A DNA stretch of 64,000 nucleotides, taken from positions 62,001 to 126,000 of the forward strand of contig NZ_JACIDW010000006.1 of the NCBI RefSeq assembly GCF_014196505.1. Reading direction: 5' to 3'. The DNA is from Rhizobium metallidurans (lineage in GTDB: Bacteria; Pseudomonadota; Alphaproteobacteria; Rhizobiales; Rhizobiaceae). The position numbers were made by a program, and so were the translations under genes. Positions 62,547-64,000 of this stretch are shown one piece after another. Each line of letters begins with the position of its first letter. The stretch's first letter is position 1. The notes under the pieces were generated by a model that saw nothing but the letters and a program-made list of their open reading frames with translations, did no database searches and was not told the DNA's origin.

Positions 62547-62575
62547 AACCGGCCGCGCAGGGAACGCAGCCGGTT
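62547..62575 (-). terminator. Rho-independent terminator after rcdA
   Basis: On the minus strand AACCGGC-T-GCG, a loop, then CGC-G-GCCGGTT is followed by TTTTTTG. It begins 23 bases past the rcdA stop codon. Confidence 0.92.
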
Positions 62576-62597
62576 CATGTCGTCCACTTCGAATGGA

Positions 62598-63113
62598 TCA
62601 GTTGTTGCCGAAGGCCGTCTGCAGCAGGCTGAGCTGAGCCTGGACGCTGTTCTGGTTGTCGGGCACGATCGGTGCTTCGTTCGGGCGGTAGATTTCGCGG
62701 TCGAGCAGGGCGACGCGGTTCTGCAGGCGCAGCGAACGTTCGATCAGGTCGCGGAACGCTTCCGGCAGGTCGCCCCAGCCCGGCGCGTTGCGATCGACGT
62801 TGAAGCCGTCGAGGCGAACCTTGTTCTTTTCGGCCAGAACCTGATCGCGCGACATCTCGCCATTGTTGACGGCGCGCTGCAGCAGGAGCCAGGAGGCCAT
62901 CTGCATCAGGCGGGTGGTGAGGCGCATGGATTCCGCGGCGTAGAGAACCGATGCCATGCGCGGCAGAACCTTGGATGCGGTGCGGCCATTGCCATCCAGA
63001 TAGGCGGCGGTCTCTTCGACCAGCGACATGCCCTCGGCGTACAATGTCTTAAACTGCGACGATGCGGCGGCGCGTCCTGCAAAACTGATCGTGTTCAATC
63101 CAAGCTCTGACAT
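62598..63113 (-). CDS. rcdA: RcdA-family regulator of CtrA degradation (DUF1465)
   Basis: A 171-residue helical protein of the DUF1465 family. In Caulobacter RcdA is an adaptor that helps CpdR and ClpXP degrade CtrA at the start of S phase. Characteristic stretches are NTISFAGRAAASSQFKTLYA, EGMSLVEETAAYLDGNGRTA, ESMRLTTRLMQMASWLLLQR and the C-terminal RSLRLQNRVALLDREIYRP. The start ATG 63113 is close to the family length. Two CtrA-type boxes lie upstream, matching the known control of rcdA by CtrA and so a feedback loop. Confidence 0.93.
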   Translation of the reverse strand: MSELGLNTISFAGRAAASSQFKTLYAEGMSLVEETAAYLDGNGRTASKVLPRMASVLYAAESMRLTTRLMQMASWLLLQRAVNNGEMSRDQVLAEKNKVRLDGFNVDRNAPGWGDLPEAFRDLIERSLRLQNRVALLDREIYRPNEAPIVPDNQNSVQAQLSLLQTAFGNN

Positions 63114-63240
63114 CTAAGGGGTCCCTGTTGCACGCATCTACTTATTGATCAGGTAACGCCGGCCGATGCTAAAAGGTTTCACGGGCCCGCTTCAATGATT
63201 TTAAAGATGGTAGCTTTAGCCCAATAGCGCAAGGCGTTTC

Positions 63241-63256
63241 TTAATAAAGGGTTAAC
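63241..63256 (+). promoter_or_regulatory. CtrA-type binding box upstream of rcdA
   Basis: TTAATAAAGGGTTAAC is a perfect match to TTAA-N7-TTAAC, the CtrA consensus. It lies about 128 bases upstream of the rcdA start codon, between that gene and the terminator of the DUF1192 transcript. Confidence 0.75.
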
Positions 63257-63299
63257 TTCCACAGTTTCGTGGTTTTCGTCCCCAGCCAATGCGAAAAAG

Positions 63300-63321
63300 G
63301 AGAGCCGCAAAAGCGGCTCTC
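63300..63321 (-). terminator. Terminator hairpin after the DUF1192 gene
   Basis: GAGAGCCGC, loop TTTT on the minus strand, then GCGGCTCTC is followed by a T-rich run (CTTTTTCG). The stem is nine perfect pairs. It is placed to stop minus-strand transcription from the DUF1192 gene before rcdA. Confidence 0.8.
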
Positions 63322-63419
63322 AAGGTAAAACAGGGAGAAAAATCAGACCAATTCACCGCATGGGAAACTGTCTGAGATCCAGAGCAAGTCCGGATGAGCA
63401 CATCAATACATTAGAAAGC

Positions 63420-63434
63420 TTAACGCCTCATTAA
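63420..63434 (+). promoter_or_regulatory. Second CtrA-type box upstream of rcdA
   Basis: TTAACGCCTCATTAA also fits TTAA-N7-TTAA. It lies on the far side of the DUF1192 terminator, about 60 bases beyond the stop codon of that gene, so it is less likely to act directly on rcdA. Confidence 0.45.
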
Positions 63435-63493
63435 GTGTGTGCCGAATTAACACTTGCGCGGTGGCTATAAATCAAATCCGGCCTCTCGGCGGA

Positions 63494-63685
63494 TCACGAT
63501 TTGAAGAGGTTTTCTGCAGCCAGTCTTCCCGATGCCTTGCGCGCCGCTTCCTGTTCGATGCGCGAAATCTCGGCTTTCAGCATGTCGATGCGCGCGTTCA
63601 GCTCGTCCACCGACATCATCGACAGGTCCATGCCGATCTCGTGATTCGCTTTCTTTTGTGGCCGGTCGTCATCCATCAAGCTCAT
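63494..63685 (-). CDS. DUF1192 small coiled-coil protein
   Basis: A 63-residue protein of the DUF1192 family: HEIGMDLSMMSVDELNARID is the signature, followed by MLKAEISRIEQEAARKASGR and a short tail LAAENLFKS. It lies upstream of rcdA and downstream of the MFS gene, all on the minus strand. Its function is not known. Confidence 0.92.
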   Translation of the reverse strand: MSLMDDDRPQKKANHEIGMDLSMMSVDELNARIDMLKAEISRIEQEAARKASGRLAAENLFKS

Positions 63686-63741
63686 CTTCGGTCCTCCGTC
63701 CTCGTGCCGGCCGGGCCGCGCCCGGCCTTCCTCGCTTCACC

Positions 63742-64000
63742 TTATCGCGGCGCCGGCTCCATCGGCGGTTCTGATGTCTTGTTCTGTCCGCGATCGGCCA
63801 GCGACATGCCCTCGGGCGTCATCATCTGCGAGGTGGCCGTCGGGATGGTCGTGTAGGCGTCGCGGTCGCTGGCCGGAATGGCGGCGCGCATGCGGCTGCG
63901 AATGATCGCATAGGCGGTGATCAGCACATGGGCGAGCGCTGTTACCAGGAACAGTGCGTGCGGGTTGATCAACGACATCACGGGGCCACCAATCGTCGGG
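63742..64000 (-). CDS. C-terminus of an MFS transporter (cut by window edge)
   Basis: The frame is open to the right edge and ends at 63742. The visible part begins PTIGGPVMSLINPHALFLVT and continues with a membrane helix (LVTALAHVLITAYAIIRSRM) and a polar tail of about 45 residues ending SEPPMEPAPR. A GP-x4-(N/D)PxALF motif before the last helix is typical of YcaD-like MFS transporters. The substrate cannot be inferred from this part. An apparent GTG start at 63981 is inside the helix pattern and is not a real start. Confidence 0.7.
   Translation of the reverse strand, partial: PTIGGPVMSLINPHALFLVTALAHVLITAYAIIRSRMRAAIPASDRDAYTTIPTATSQMMTPEGMSLADRGQNKTSEPPMEPAPR

Larger units (their letters stand above)
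63114..63493. other. 380-base gene-free region upstream of rcdA with regulatory signals
   Basis: No open frame of credible coding character lies here. The stretch holds two CtrA-type boxes (63241 and 63420) and a terminator hairpin (63300) for the minus-strand DUF1192 gene. The promoter for rcdA should be between 63114 and 63256. Confidence 0.7.

Noticed and set aside
1..64000. CRISPR array, tRNA or rRNA genes, prophage or complete insertion sequence
   Set aside because: No regularly spaced direct repeats, no cloverleaf or rRNA segments, and no transposase, integrase or phage structural protein were seen.

Overview
The window is a GC-rich chromosomal segment of an alphaproteobacterium of the order Rhizobiales, most likely family Rhizobiaceae. 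The reasons are lineage markers: a Brucella Omp10-type lipoprotein, homospermidine synthase, a cysteine-free L36, GapR (DUF2312), RcdA (DUF1465), DUF1192/DUF1244/DUF1036 proteins, TTAA-N7-TTAA CtrA-type boxes and palindromic intergenic repeats of a kind common in rhizobia. I see no rRNA or tRNA gene, CRISPR array, prophage or intact insertion sequence. Most of the window is ordinary core chromosome.

Regions. 1-6.8 kb: envelope and sugar-nucleotide genes (lytic transglycosylase, galU, an outer-membrane barrel protein, a KpsF/KdsD-type isomerase, an NfeD/SPFH pair). 6.9-8.8 kb: queC-queD-queE for 7-deazaguanine (preQ0) synthesis. 8.9-14.3 kb: ferrochelatase, a LysM-tailed 5'-nucleotidase, Omp10 and homospermidine synthase. 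14.4-18.8 kb: a HODM-type (DUF3445) protein, a ParD/ParE-type toxin-antitoxin pair, a PAS-GGDEF diguanylate cyclase and pabB plus a pabC-like gene. 19-25.6 kb: oligoendopeptidase F, an NtrC-like regulator, a DUF882 exported protein and proC. 25.6-33.6 kb: an FAD oxidoreductase, an aldehyde dehydrogenase, GapR, DUF1244, N-formylglutamate amidohydrolase, DUF1036, pyruvate kinase and a threonine-dehydratase-like enzyme. 33.6-44.2 kb: an AraC remnant, gamma-glutamyltransferase, a hydrolase, a TPR protein, rpmJ, purEK, two YdcH-like small proteins, an ArsR regulator, a TauE exporter, a ThiE-like protein and a Sel1-repeat protein.

44.2-55.9 kb is the most distinctive part: a chemosensory cluster. 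A divergent soluble receptor-like protein faces a run of STAS protein, CheY, CheA, CheW, MCP, a short orphan MCP tail, a second MCP, CheW, CheR and CheB. Several junctions are ATGA overlaps, so the genes are probably co-translated. The cluster has no cheD, no separate cheZ and no flagellar genes, so it looks like an accessory or alternative pathway. The divergent soluble protein carries a DxxxQ helix motif and an acidic, phenylalanine-ending C-terminus, both resembling the CheY-P phosphatase CheZ. It also has a receptor-like hairpin tip, so it may be a combined receptor and phosphatase.

56-64 kb: suhB, a MotA/TolQ/ExbB-like channel with an OmpA/MotB-like partner, a DUF1508 protein, a small membrane protein, an ABC exporter, rpmE, rcdA with two CtrA-type boxes upstream, DUF1192 and the 3' end of an MFS transporter gene. 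The CheY-type output and the MotAB-like motor lie within 10 kb of each other, but nothing in the sequence proves a functional link.
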